A DNA stretch of 53,716 bases from Verrucomicrobiota bacterium (lineage in GTDB: Bacteria; Verrucomicrobiota; Verrucomicrobiia; Chthoniobacterales; Xiphinematobacteraceae), in NCBI GenBank assembly GCA_023269545.1, contig JAHFTB010000014.1:1-53716 (forward strand), given 5' to 3'. The translations under genes were made by a program, and so were the position numbers. Positions 18,701 to 26,640 of this stretch are shown here, in pieces. Positions within the stretch are counted from its first letter, which is position 1. Every line of letters starts with the position of its first letter. Under the pieces are notes generated by a model. The model had not been told where the DNA came from, did not search any database, and saw only the letters and a program-made list of their open reading frames with translations.

Positions 18701-19422
18701 TTGCTTATCAGTGGACAGATGAAGGACCTCAACTTACAGCTGTAGAGGGAGTGATCGTGGAACAAGATTTGTTAGCCCTCCCCAACCGTCCCACTGGAAC
18801 TGTGTCTCGTAATCTGTCCATAAAAATTCCTAATCCTGCATTAGCCAACCTCCTCAAACAAGCTGGAATTGAACCACCCCTTGGACGTGCACAAACTCAT
18901 ATTGGCAAAGGAGTGAAAAGCTGGATTCATTTCATAGGACAAGATGTGAGCGGAACTTCTTACAACTTCGATGCTCACTTAAAATCAGGCCGGATTATTT
19001 TAATGAATAAAGAGGACCGGTTCGTCGCCGAATTATCAAACAATCTCTCGAAGGGGCGAATCTATCATTCTCCAAAGGAGCAAAGTGTATTATTTGTGAA
19101 ACTATTGGAGGAGGAAGAAGCCGGAAATAATAGGCAACAACTGCCACCCCGCATAATGGATGTGAGAGAAATTACCCATACACCAGGCGCCAATTTAGTT
19201 TGCCTCATTTCTGCAAATGGCAAAATTACCCTATGGAACCCATTTGCTGATACCAAAGCCATTCTACCAGAGCCCCGGATAGAGAGGGTTTCTGAGAGAA
19301 TTCCTCTGCCTATAATTGCTCTACCCGCGCAAAAACAGTCCGAGAGAGACGATCTGTCCACTCCAGCAAAAATGAGGACTAGAATGCATCCGGCGCCTCT
19401 ATTGATACGGGGAACAGTGTAA
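12775..19422 (+). CDS. Giant toxin-like protein: helical-repeat N-terminus joined to a TcdA/TcdB-type delivery region
   Basis: A 2215-residue protein. Residues 1-65 are polar and basic. Residues 95-300 hold short repeats with the pattern L-T-P-x-x-I-x-x-L/I-x-P (for example LTPEKISHIAPEKIVKI). Residues 310-660 are long charged helices. Residues 832-1050 contain two tandem units of about 110 residues, each starting with PKVFA or PKVFAS and including a LPL-x-x-Y-x-x-L segment. From about 1258 the protein matches the 2113-residue toxin at 36906-43247: an LSIYWNL segment (1295-1301), long glycine/alanine-rich hydrophobic stretches (1388-1451), a helix plus ARLRKIDLSNGEII (1497-1510), and a beta-rich tail with FFFHAPTGTLQRI (about 1918-1930). 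These correspond to the pore/delivery region of TcdA/TcdB. No glycosyltransferase DXD or C80 protease is present. Role inferred as a secreted toxin with an unknown payload. Confidence 0.8.
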   Translation: MNTRTRISSGQHNLHPHFTFPLNSFTEYSDASENSQSTLPKETSEKKEGEEKSGRLLRRMRRSNDLSAYDKEILDAEDISILEKTTFRYASLKAIQELPLEKIAKLTASQIENISTPILESMPPQWVATIHPQTWMQLDSRTRATLIHYSTLILNDSKKQQGGQEFLNHYARMKNYLITLPGTHLAVLEDRVFHIFEPTDLLQILTPEKISHIAPEKIVKISKNWSLLTPQHVEAMDPKVFSLASSSQLTQLSLESRRTISPLQLSQVNLNVIPDWFLLELTPQQVRALGQKVSQIPTSLFANTEAIQEHLAAVRKLEDAKVQLLDTVHELNSLLNDSWEPAQAERIRTALWKMEDWRMRTLIVGDPVLDDQGHPVNARIEFETAHRIFQNILNEVPQPPEQMAKFQAIWQKIQNKGNKFLQRRGESSQAEAYLWTMNQALAEFMLALDETQITELNGRQIHELSSEGWDAIFRTLEIQAQRHAEVQAPLIARQKALQEARENGKNSEWALTRIDELIEPSLTRINKERFIELAKNFFEKFQSMQFSSIKPEIVDMWNIPGWANVLEVIALSRMLSTQSLRNYSKVEIQKISDAVLQDMKEKGIPFLERLTLQQIDWLTQDDDGKSTSIVYNKEEIQAARNRIQENNRSGTLLQLSFLKLRADQLDGVSPKAVQDFLRSPNWINFVSDEVLVAIIRKYVDNKNLLGADFYIQCAQNAKFHIIPTEIRQKIDPAFFKTFHIDNFWQHLLPFIKLENNFVPTKEQFFDVITGLKSDQLAECLPLFKILAFAILPFVSADNIHRVPAEAFRYLGELPPLTPQHIKNMELGHFAEMSPKVFAQLWSENNSLLSSIRPKILKQLPLNHYSQLSQYVSDHGTSFSQIWIPKQYGKLPDQLFFEQMIHLNETPGRCLQKLTKSQFSAWLQGQPPSTHHAHSLPLKTILNIEPKVFASIANKGPLQAKDLSSRILQGLPLSYYQALYDHVLPTERSFDDLWVDGQLSFLPSQVFSNGWINPKQTASDHLRFFTSAQWDAWLSSHPDNDLKWLKPDALHEFHRTNLSSQFLLKLSEAQMRLLRKKELQKIPQEVMQQFIASTPEADQRIEYLISEGIVTEENVKFAKKNAVDLSQNKPTDSSIADSIRQVGQNPDPATVQIVKEAYQKAQQVQQWNTLEQGVQELSNDVTVLEVEARQKAQKVGDSHWILLPGTLQKDSPEVTLFHQKTQESLKVPLNDQKRINRVTDRMKTLQEFFTSFKAASKTRGGKLAGFGIGAMSTVQFWLNILSSPDKIQKLPVGLQLSIYWNLADTLAGWAEDGLSVAHWGIKKFRAAAKGFISFANQVTRQNSPVTSTPRDLFLAKASVQYFPKNKSSLVHGFQKGLSKIGPYLSTLNRFFGGVSLGTSIGDLSTAQTRDEQILAGTNLGFNLLALGIGHLAGSVAAGPLILAGISINIIVDTKLGMDRAIKQYQSRADEARDFLEIWHRLYKQPSKYQENILSFQNARLRKIDLSNGEIITNSQLVHTLRMKKNQQTGQYEHYYLPPKKLADIYDFSESTLLSENEAQQIQVVRLPDNTKQENLLIEEADTYLPEQRYSIERNYPATTPEQRHTEEILKRKGMITGPVRSLISRDQQPTEKDVPLSLKAPAHRNMIWMVPFEAKENKASYELETHSKGALNMISYYAHGIHLKLKDPADVTTPSLIQIHVGDAQLFPQEGLKVENREGKKLLLITHHNNQTSEIDISEITDSVVQIIGRQGIWNIYPDGKIYLQGCITTDASDEVTLRQLEKENRMEEAVKIYPASLILKPPTNSLIFTSTATKDGVTTKITKITNPKTTTITTHISGHGTANPYGGPKTHTEVIPTPVDDPIHQQVQELYKRYLTQISVAHQTTTPRVFIDGKIIKSDKILPGAQFIENSESKDYYFFFHAPTGTLQRIRKLDGEESRCQLPIKNGVPTQLVQKGEQISFKYFVPYGTEGKRVVFAYQWTDEGPQLTAVEGVIVEQDLLALPNRPTGTVSRNLSIKIPNPALANLLKQAGIEPPLGRAQTHIGKGVKSWIHFIGQDVSGTSYNFDAHLKSGRIILMNKEDRFVAELSNNLSKGRIYHSPKEQSVLFVKLLEEEEAGNNRQQLPPRIMDVREITHTPGANLVCLISANGKITLWNPFADTKAILPEPRIERVSERIPLPIIALPAQKQSERDDLSTPAKMRTRMHPAPLLIRGTV

Positions 19423-19488
19423 AATGAGTGCCCTCACTTTGCATATGGCGGCAAGATGGAACGCACTGGAAAATGTAAAACATTCTAT

Positions 19489-20178
19489 TCATTGCTTTCT
19501 TTCATAGGTAAGAAAGCACTCTCCACCATTCACATCCATAGACTTTAACTGAAAATCTAAGGGGCGAGCCAGAAAACTTCCTGGAAGCCCGGATAGAGAA
19601 GGGGCGCCATACCCTCCAAAGATCAGAGGCGTAATTGTCAAATTGATCTCTGCCACAGCATCCGCCTCTAGCAAGGCATGCATTAAGGTGGGCCCCCCTT
19701 CACAAACCAGGGTGCGCACTTGATATTCGCAATAAAGAATACTGAGAATTGCTTGGATAGAAAATGCTTCCCCAAGCAATGTGTGAATCACCACCGACTT
19801 GGGAAACGCATTCCTTATCGAAGAAGAAACTGTAGCTGCGGTAAAAATAAGAAGTGGAGAACGCATTGTCGAAAAAATCTTCATTTGAGGATTCAAGTGC
19901 CCTCGGCCACTGACCAAAACTCGCAAAGGCTCGGCTGGTTTTCCAGCCGTCTTCCGTGCCTGTCGGAGCTCCAGTCGTGAAATTCCCATCGACATGCGAT
20001 CGATCTCCGCTGTGTTTCTGCCAACCATCAATGCATCGCCACGAGCCCGAATCTCCTGCAATCGTTGCCGATCCGTTCTCGAACCAAAACCGCTGGGGGT
20101 CCAATTCCGCGTCGACACTTTCCCGTCGGCAGTCATAGCAAAATTAACGATCACTCGAGGACGCAACTCGTGGTTCAT
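19489..20178 (-). CDS. RibD C-terminal-domain reductase (dihydrofolate reductase-like)
   Basis: A 229-residue stand-alone reductase of the RibD_C superfamily. It opens with RVIVNFAMTADGKVSTR (the family's substrate loop MS-x-DG), then GDALMVGRNTAEID for the NADPH-binding strand, and RTLVCEGGPTLMHALLEADAVAE, the family's EGG-x-x-L motif. Such proteins reduce the ribosylamino-pyrimidine in riboflavin or related pathways; there is no deaminase domain and no other rib gene here. Its ATG overlaps the end of the upstream membrane protein gene in an ATGA, so it is the last gene of a coupled minus-strand operon. Confidence 0.83.
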   Translation of the reverse strand: MNHELRPRVIVNFAMTADGKVSTRNWTPSGFGSRTDRQRLQEIRARGDALMVGRNTAEIDRMSMGISRLELRQARKTAGKPAEPLRVLVSGRGHLNPQMKIFSTMRSPLLIFTAATVSSSIRNAFPKSVVIHTLLGEAFSIQAILSILYCEYQVRTLVCEGGPTLMHALLEADAVAEINLTITPLIFGGYGAPSLSGLPGSFLARPLDFQLKSMDVNGGECFLTYERKQ

Positions 20179-21200
20179 CGAGAGGGATCAAATCGCTTTT
20201 CTAAGTCATGAACTTGCTGAGTCATGTCCTTAATATGCAAATTTTCCGCTCTGCTTGGCCGATAAAATAAATAGACAACTCCCCCTACCAGACTCCAAAA
20301 CATGTTCAAAAGAAAGCCAGTAACGGAAATTAAAACGGCGATTGCTCCGGGTGTTCCATACAATACATAGAGCATGGTCTCAAAAAGTCCCTCGCGTACT
20401 CCCAATCCGGAAAGACTGATCGGCAAAGAAGCCATGGTCAGCACCACAGGAAGCACCGAAAAAACATCCAAAAGAGAAAGGTGCGACCGAAATGCTAAAG
20501 AGGCAAAAAAATAAGAGGAGAAAAGAAAAAGATGTCCTGCGACAGAAATTACCAATGCCCGCAAAATCGCTCCAGTTCGGCGGGCATATAAAGAAAATGC
20601 CGTTCCCAATTCGATAATGTACATGCGCAGTGGGATCCATTTCGGCAATCGATCAATCCATCCCAAACGCTCTATGGTAAAAGCGACAACAAGTATCGCT
20701 AGCACACTACATAAAATAAGCATCAAAACACCGAGCAAACGCCGGGTCTCTTCATGATGATAGAGGACATTGAATCGCCAAAAGCTCAGCACTATTGCCA
20801 CCAAAATCAATCCGATCAGACCAAGCACCCGATCCACGACCACGGAAAGAAAGATGGAACTTTTTTTATCAGGCACCTCTCTCATCAGATAAAAGATTTT
20901 TACAATATCTCCGCCAGTCGCACCCAATAGAAATAAGTTAAAAAAAACGCCCACCATATTCAGTCGCAAGGTTCGCCACCAGCCCAGTGGAATTCGCTGA
21001 ACTTTAAGAAGAATACGCCACCGTTCAGTCTGTAAAAGCAACGCAATGCCGACACAAATAAGGCCCGGAAAAATCCAAATAAACTCCGCAGTTTGCAGCG
21101 CGTAAAACATTTTCTGGCGCTTTTCCGCATCATGAAAAATCCACAATAAGAGAAGTACAGTAATCAGAATCTGTACTGCGGTAGTGAGAATTTTTTTCAT
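20175..21200 (-). CDS. Lysylphosphatidylglycerol synthase-type membrane protein (flippase-like, UPF0104)
   Basis: A 341-residue integral membrane protein with about eight hydrophobic segments. The internal signature GATGGDIVKIFYLMRE near residue 100 and the late ASLPISLSGLGVREGLFETML motif are those of the LPG_synthase_TM/AglD family, which moves or modifies lipids at the inner membrane; no soluble aminoacyl-transfer domain is attached. The frame continues seven codons upstream, but the ATG at 21200 overlaps the stop of the upstream TIM-barrel gene as ATGA, so I use that start. Substrate unknown. Confidence 0.8.
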   Translation of the reverse strand: MKKILTTAVQILITVLLLLWIFHDAEKRQKMFYALQTAEFIWIFPGLICVGIALLLQTERWRILLKVQRIPLGWWRTLRLNMVGVFFNLFLLGATGGDIVKIFYLMREVPDKKSSIFLSVVVDRVLGLIGLILVAIVLSFWRFNVLYHHEETRRLLGVLMLILCSVLAILVVAFTIERLGWIDRLPKWIPLRMYIIELGTAFSLYARRTGAILRALVISVAGHLFLFSSYFFASLAFRSHLSLLDVFSVLPVVLTMASLPISLSGLGVREGLFETMLYVLYGTPGAIAVLISVTGFLLNMFWSLVGGVVYLFYRPSRAENLHIKDMTQQVHDLEKRFDPSR

Positions 21201-22108
21201 CTGCGGAATTGATTTTTCCAATGCTCAATGGAGCTGAGAATTGCAGCGTTTTCACTACCTCCCCTTAAGTCCAGCACAAAAAGGCTATTATGAGGCAACA
21301 AAGGCACTAATTTCTCATAGTCAATCACCCCAGTAAAAGGAGGAAGATGCCGCTGATCCAATCCCCTCACATCATCCAGAGAACAGCCAATCGTTTGAGA
21401 AACCATGCATTTCAACCATTGTTCATGATCAAGCAAGGTAAGATATTGTTTGATTTGAGCAGATCCGAAATTATGCCAGTACCCAAACACCGGATGATTC
21501 AACTCCTCTAGCAAAGAAGGAAACTCCCGTTCGCTAGGAAACGCCTCGTATGCTTCTTGGTTTTCAATACCCAAGCGGATTCCTCGATCACCAGCATAAT
21601 CCCCGACTTCACGCAAACAATCTAGCACTCGGTTTTTTAACAAATCAGACTTTTTTTCACGCTGGAGAATCTCCTCGATCTTTGCATGAGCAAATTCTTT
21701 TGTATAAAGTTTACCTTGGCAAGCGAGCTTCAAAAAGCGGCTGTGCGACTTCATATCCATCGCATTTCCACAGTCCAAAACTACGGTGCTCGCACCGAGT
21801 TGAATGGCATGGTCAATCGTCCGCTGCGTCAAGCAAACAGCAAGCGTTCGTTCTTCCTCTTCCTGAGCTGTAAATTCAGGACCACGGACTCCGTTTAAAG
21901 GCGAAAAACAGTAATTGCGAAGGTGAGAAATATGTATCCCTCCCTGGTCCACAAATTTAGCAATCTCAGACATCGGACAAGGGCCTAACCCTTCATGCAG
22001 CTCTGCCCAGTGAAAACCCAAGTTTGCGATCTCTTCCAACATCGCCTTTCCCGAGTGGTGCCTATGGGAGTTCCAGGCGGTAGATAAGGATAGTTCGTAG
22101 TAGTTCAT
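21197..22108 (-). CDS. Xylose-isomerase-like TIM-barrel protein
   Basis: A 303-residue protein of the AP endonuclease 2/sugar phosphate isomerase fold. Strand-end motifs are visible: HWAELHEG (strand 2), GIHISHLRNY, GASTVVLDCG, IRLGIENQEA (metal Glu), FGYWHNFGSAQI (metal His/Asp-type loop) and SLFVLDLRGG at the end. Family members isomerise or epimerise sugars or cleave DNA; which reaction is performed here cannot be told. The metal Glu in IENQ is kept. It follows glgP and couples to the next gene by ATGA, suggesting a joint sugar/lipid pathway. Confidence 0.72.
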   Translation of the reverse strand: MNYYELSLSTAWNSHRHHSGKAMLEEIANLGFHWAELHEGLGPCPMSEIAKFVDQGGIHISHLRNYCFSPLNGVRGPEFTAQEEEERTLAVCLTQRTIDHAIQLGASTVVLDCGNAMDMKSHSRFLKLACQGKLYTKEFAHAKIEEILQREKKSDLLKNRVLDCLREVGDYAGDRGIRLGIENQEAYEAFPSEREFPSLLEELNHPVFGYWHNFGSAQIKQYLTLLDHEQWLKCMVSQTIGCSLDDVRGLDQRHLPPFTGVIDYEKLVPLLPHNSLFVLDLRGGSENAAILSSIEHWKNQFRR

Positions 22109-22140
22109 AGTGAGTGGATGGTTCTACCAACTATGAACTC

Positions 22141-22201
22141 AAAGCTGGGGCCAAAAATAACGGTAAATTCGAACTCATTTTACACGGGCTTCGCTAGATA
22201 T
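22141..22201 (+). mobile_element. Right-half remnant of MITE-C at the glgP 3' end
   Basis: AAAGCTGGGGCCAAAAATAA through TTCGCTAGATA matches the right half of the element copies at 36679-36844 and 48245-48428. The glgP stop and its last eight codons (SSEARVK plus flank) lie inside it. Confidence 0.6.
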
Positions 22202-24703
22202 GGGAATGGGAACGGGATCGAGTTTCCAAATGTCACGTGCATATTCACTTACCGTTCGATCACTCGAAAATTTCCCCATTCGAGCGGTATTCAGAATCGC
22301 CATTCGAGCCCAATTTGCTTTGTTGCGAAAAGCTAAATCCACCCTTTGTTGACAATCACTATAAGCACGGAAATCCGCAAGCACGAGAAAGGGATCCTGA
22401 TAAATGAGGTTATTACGAAGGGCACTGAGAGTACCCGGGGGATCCTTCGGGATAAAATAATTGGATCCCACCCAATCCACTATGGAACGCAGTTCCTCAT
22501 CCTCACGATAATATTCCTCCGGGCAATATCCTTTATTAAGAAGCGCTACCACCTCATCAGCATTTAAGCCGAAAAGGAAAATATTTTCATCCCCTACTTC
22601 TTCACGAATTTCGACTGTGGCGCCGTCCAGTGTTCCAATCGTCAATCCCCCATTCAAAGCTAGCTTCATATTACCCGTACCGCTGGCCTCTTTTCCGGCA
22701 GTGGAAATTTGCTCGGACAGATCAGCCGCCGGCACAATGCGTTGAGCAAGAGAAACTCTATAGTTTGGCAAAAATGCTATTTTCAGTTTGTTGCCCACTC
22801 GATGATCTTCATTGATTTTTGCAGCCACGGCATTAATCGCCTTAATAATATCCTTGGCCATGTCGTAGCCCGGAGCCGCTTTAGCCGCAAAAATAAATAC
22901 TCGGGAAACCATGTCTAAATTCGGATTTTGGAGCAAACGCCTATAGAGTGCCAGAATATGAAGGAGATTTAAATGTTGACGCTTATACTCATGCAAACGT
23001 TTGATGTGGACATCGAAGAGTGCGTTAGAATCCACACTAATTCCACATTCCTGCCGGATTACACGAGCCAAATCCGTCTTATTAGCCAATTTGACCTCCA
23101 TAAACTCACGTTGAAATTCAGGATCATCCGCAAATGTCTCAAGAGCCCGTAGCTTATTGAGATCCCTCACCCAACCGTCGCCTATCCGAGAAGTAATCAA
23201 AGCACTTAACCGAGGATTACATGCCAGAAGCCAACGCCGAGGGGTAATCCCATTGGTCTTATTATTAATTTTCGCAGGATAAAGAACATGAAAGTCAGCA
23301 AACAAATGCCGTTTCAAAATTCGCGTGTGCAATGCCGCCACGCCATTCACGGAATGGCTGCCCACAATACTCAAATGCGCCATACGTACCATCTGTTCTT
23401 CTCCTTCTTCAATGAGAGAGAGCGCTTGTTTTTTACTGAGATCACCGGGCCACTGAACTTCCACCTGCTCTAAAAATCTAGAGTTAATGTCAAAAACGAT
23501 CCGCAAATGACGAGGCAAGACTTTCCGAAAAAGAGATATGCTCCACTTCTCGAGTGCTTCTGGAAGAAGCGTGTGGTTCGTATAAGCAAAAACGCGAGTA
23601 ACGATGGACCAAGCGGAATCCCAATCGATTCCGTACTCATCAATAAAAATTCGCATCAATTCCACCACAGCGATCGCCGGATGCGTATCGTTGAGTTGAA
23701 TGGAAACTTTATCCGGAAATTTTTGCCAATCGTCGTTGTTTTTTCGAAACCGGCGAATGATATCCTGTAAGGAACAGGCAACGAAAAAATATTGTTGGAT
23801 AAACCGTAACTCCCGCCCTTTTTCAGTTTTATCATTGGGATATAAAACCTTGCTGATATTTTCACTCTGGTTCTTTTCTTGCACGGCCTCATCGTAACCA
23901 CCACGATTAAATGCTTCCAAATCAAAGTCCTCCGAAGCACGGGATTCCCAAAGTCGAAGATAATTGACGGTCTGAGTGCCAAAACCAGGAATAAGAATAT
24001 CATAGGGAATGCCGACCATCTTTCTGGTTCCCTTCCACTCCTGTACATAGTTTCCTTGGTCGTCGAAGATGTCGTCCACATAGCCGTAAAGGCGGATCTC
24101 AGTGGTGTGCTCCGGTCGCATAATCTCCCAAGGCGTTCCGTAATTTAACCAGGCATCCGGTAACTCCACCTGATAGCCATCACGCAATTCCTGTTTGAAG
24201 AGGCCGTATTGATAATGAATGCCATAGCCTATGGCGGGAAGATCCAACGTAGCCAGGGAATCTAAAAAGCAGGCGGCAAGGCGTCCTAATCCACCGTTAC
24301 CGAGAGCCATGTCATATTCTTCATTACGTAACTTCTCGAGATCCAACCCCAGTTCCCTCAAGGCCTCTTCGATTTCTCCGAATACCCCCGCCCCATACAG
24401 ACTGTTCGAAAAGAGCCTCCCCATGAGAAATTCCAATGAGAAATAATAAAGACGTTTGACATTTTTTTGATAATACTTCGCTTGAGTAGCAAGCATCCGC
24501 TCTACAAGAATCGTCCTGACAGCCTTGGCCGTACTGAGCCACCAGTCTCGCGGTGTAGCGGTTTCCGTATCACGTGCCAGTCCCAATTTCAATTGATCTT
24601 GAATCAAAACTTTAAGGCCGGAGGCACTCGTGTCTATCGTCGATCGAAAAGTAAGAGGGTTCTTCATCACTTTTTCTTTTTCCGTTCTGACAGTTTCGCT
24701 CAT
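22175..24703 (-). CDS. glgP: Glycogen/maltodextrin phosphorylase
   Basis: An 842-residue enzyme of standard length that releases glucose 1-phosphate from alpha-1,4-glucans with pyridoxal phosphate. Visible: [13 protein letters not shown] near residue 85, [67 protein letters not shown], and the PLP-lysine motif [14 protein letters not shown] near residue 675. It heads a minus-strand transcript followed by the TIM-barrel gene after 66 bases. The C-terminal SSEARVK tail comes from a repeat remnant. With treZ it indicates glycogen and trehalose turnover. Confidence 0.95.
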   Translation of the reverse strand: MSETVRTEKEKVMKNPLTFRSTIDTSASGLKVLIQDQLKLGLARDTETATPRDWWLSTAKAVRTILVERMLATQAKYYQKNVKRLYYFSLEFLMGRLFSNSLYGAGVFGEIEEALRELGLDLEKLRNEEYDMALGNGGLGRLAACFLDSLATLDLPAIGYGIHYQYGLFKQELRDGYQVELPDAWLNYGTPWEIMRPEHTTEIRLYGYVDDIFDDQGNYVQEWKGTRKMVGIPYDILIPGFGTQTVNYLRLWESRASEDFDLEAFNRGGYDEAVQEKNQSENISKVLYPNDKTEKGRELRFIQQYFFVACSLQDIIRRFRKNNDDWQKFPDKVSIQLNDTHPAIAVVELMRIFIDEYGIDWDSAWSIVTRVFAYTNHTLLPEALEKWSISLFRKVLPRHLRIVFDINSRFLEQVEVQWPGDLSKKQALSLIEEGEEQMVRMAHLSIVGSHSVNGVAALHTRILKRHLFADFHVLYPAKINNKTNGITPRRWLLACNPRLSALITSRIGDGWVRDLNKLRALETFADDPEFQREFMEVKLANKTDLARVIRQECGISVDSNALFDVHIKRLHEYKRQHLNLLHILALYRRLLQNPNLDMVSRVFIFAAKAAPGYDMAKDIIKAINAVAAKINEDHRVGNKLKIAFLPNYRVSLAQRIVPAADLSEQISTAGKEASGTGNMKLALNGGLTIGTLDGATVEIREEVGDENIFLFGLNADEVVALLNKGYCPEEYYREDEELRSIVDWVGSNYFIPKDPPGTLSALRNNLIYQDPFLVLADFRAYSDCQQRVDLAFRNKANWARMAILNTARMGKFSSDRTVSEYARDIWKLDPVPIPISSEARVK

Positions 24704-24984
24704 TTTAGGATCCCCTCATCTGCTGTATTTGTGCACCCGGTTCTATCTCCCTTTAAAAAGGATCGGAAGTACATTTTCTCGTTTGCAACACTTATCTGAA
24801 ACATTCGTATTTTAAGAACATGTCTTGAAGCAAGCGAACCCCCACAAGTCCATCGGATTACCGAAAATTTACCTCTTTAAAAGATTTGAAGATAGTGGGA
24901 AATAAAAACATTAAGTCCATTCATCTGCTATTGTAGTCTCTATTTTGCAATACCAGTAAAACTGTGCTCTATTATGAAGCATTT

Positions 24985-26442
24985 ATGAAATTTCCATGTC
25001 TATATCACGCTCTTCCCATCATGCGCTTATTCGCGCGCAAAAACCCGCCCACGCCCACTATTCCATTGGTCTCCAACCCGTCTGCTTCCGGAATAAAAAC
25101 GCCTGTTCAAACGCCTATTCGTGTGACTCCAGCATTCTCCAGGCAATTCATTCCTTCTTCTTCCAAATCACATCCCTCAGCCTTCCCATTATCTCATCCA
25201 CAAAATACCGGTGGCATCATTTCAGAGAATGCCTCTCAACGCACTTCCTCTCTTACTAATCAAGCTAACAAAATGGATGCACTCAAAACAATGTTGCAGA
25301 GTGAGAATCCGAAAATGTCTGCGGAAAACCTACAAACGGCCGCAAGCCAAATTACGAAGTTTATATATGATGAAAATGCTCAGGATTGTAACCTTTCGAA
25401 CCTGGACATCAAGGCTCTCCCGGTTGATGCACTTTTTAAGGAAAAACTTTCCAAAAGGTGTACACACTTGAATCTCTCCGAGAACAAGTTATCCAAACTC
25501 CCCAATCAATTCCTCTCTCCAAGAAATTCTTTAATATATTTGGATCTATCTAAAAATCCCATAACAGCACTTCCAGATTGGTGCTACGGTTCAAATAAAA
25601 CCACCATTTTGGGAAAAATCTTGGCGAGCATGAATGAAAATTCAACTTTTGAATCCAATGGGAAACCCTATCAGACAAAGCTTCAAACACTCATTTTGGA
25701 TAGCACACATCTTCCCAAATTAAGCGACCGTATTAAAAACCATACTGACCTGAAAAAGCTTAGCATAGAGAAAACTAAGATCAGCCTCCTTCCTCCACTC
25801 CCTCTCTCATTGAAAGAGTTAAATGCGTCTCACACTCCTCTCATCGCCCTGCCTTCCAATATTGATCAGCTTAATCTAAAAAAATTAAATCTTCAAGGCA
25901 CTAAGGTAACGATACTTCCTCCGGAATTTAGGAAGCTTCCTCTCCAGGAACTCAATCTTAGCGACAACCCGCAAATAAAACATCTCCCTTCCTGCTTGTT
26001 CTCCTTAAAAACATTAGAAATACTTGATTGCAACGGTACCCACCTCGAAGAAATTCCGAGCAAAATCAATAATTTAGTATCTCTTAAAAAAATTTCCTTA
26101 CAAAAGACTCTTATTAAAGAACTCCCGAGTGAATTGTTTGATTTGCCTCAATTAAAATATATTGATCTTAAATATAGTAAAATACAATGCATATCAAATG
26201 AAGATGGCAATGAGTATAAGTTACTTTATCTGAAAACTGTGAATGATTCAAATCCCTTATGGGATCAATATCTTAAACCTGGAATATATTACTTTAAGCA
26301 TCCAGGTAAGAATTCTTCCAAAGAATTATTTCTCACCCACACCCCGTGGCTAGAAACAATAAACACTTATATTAGATCAGATCAACCCTATACATTACTG
26401 CCTTTTTCAGGAAACAAGCTTGTCATAGAAAAAAACCTATAG
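24985..26442 (+). CDS. Leucine-rich-repeat protein, probable secreted effector (first of pair)
   Basis: About 485 residues. The first 90 residues are Ser/Thr/Pro-rich and disordered, as in type III secretion signals; residues 155-430 hold about ten leucine-rich repeats of the LP type (for example LTHLNLSENKLSKLPNQFL-like units, LKKLNLQGTKVTILP, LQELNLSDNPQIKHLP). No ubiquitin-ligase or other enzyme domain is visible after the repeats, which end near 430 with a short polar tail. Start choices are the GTG at 24964, ATG at 24985 and ATG at 25021; I use 24985. Base composition is clearly more AT-rich than the neighbours, as in the next gene. Eukaryotic-protein binding is inferred. Confidence 0.7.
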   Translation: MKFPCLYHALPIMRLFARKNPPTPTIPLVSNPSASGIKTPVQTPIRVTPAFSRQFIPSSSKSHPSAFPLSHPQNTGGIISENASQRTSSLTNQANKMDALKTMLQSENPKMSAENLQTAASQITKFIYDENAQDCNLSNLDIKALPVDALFKEKLSKRCTHLNLSENKLSKLPNQFLSPRNSLIYLDLSKNPITALPDWCYGSNKTTILGKILASMNENSTFESNGKPYQTKLQTLILDSTHLPKLSDRIKNHTDLKKLSIEKTKISLLPPLPLSLKELNASHTPLIALPSNIDQLNLKKLNLQGTKVTILPPEFRKLPLQELNLSDNPQIKHLPSCLFSLKTLEILDCNGTHLEEIPSKINNLVSLKKISLQKTLIKELPSELFDLPQLKYIDLKYSKIQCISNEDGNEYKLLYLKTVNDSNPLWDQYLKPGIYYFKHPGKNSSKELFLTHTPWLETINTYIRSDQPYTLLPFSGNKLVIEKNL

Positions 26443-26640
26443 CAAAATCAGCATAGCTATTTGGAAGCTTTCTTTGTATTGCCTTTCGCCGTATATTCAT
26501 AGTGTATGATACCTAAATGGTATCTGGTATATATTTACACCATACTCTGGTATCTGTATGGTACAATCTGCGCATTCCGCGAGGATTGTAAAACTTTTTG
26601 TTATAGCATAGTGTTAAATATACGAATCTACGTAAATAAT

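Noticed and set aside
26506..26640. 45 extra codons at the start of the second LRR gene
   Set aside because: They read as hydrophobic, aromatic noise; the ATG at 26641 begins a polar, effector-like N-terminus.
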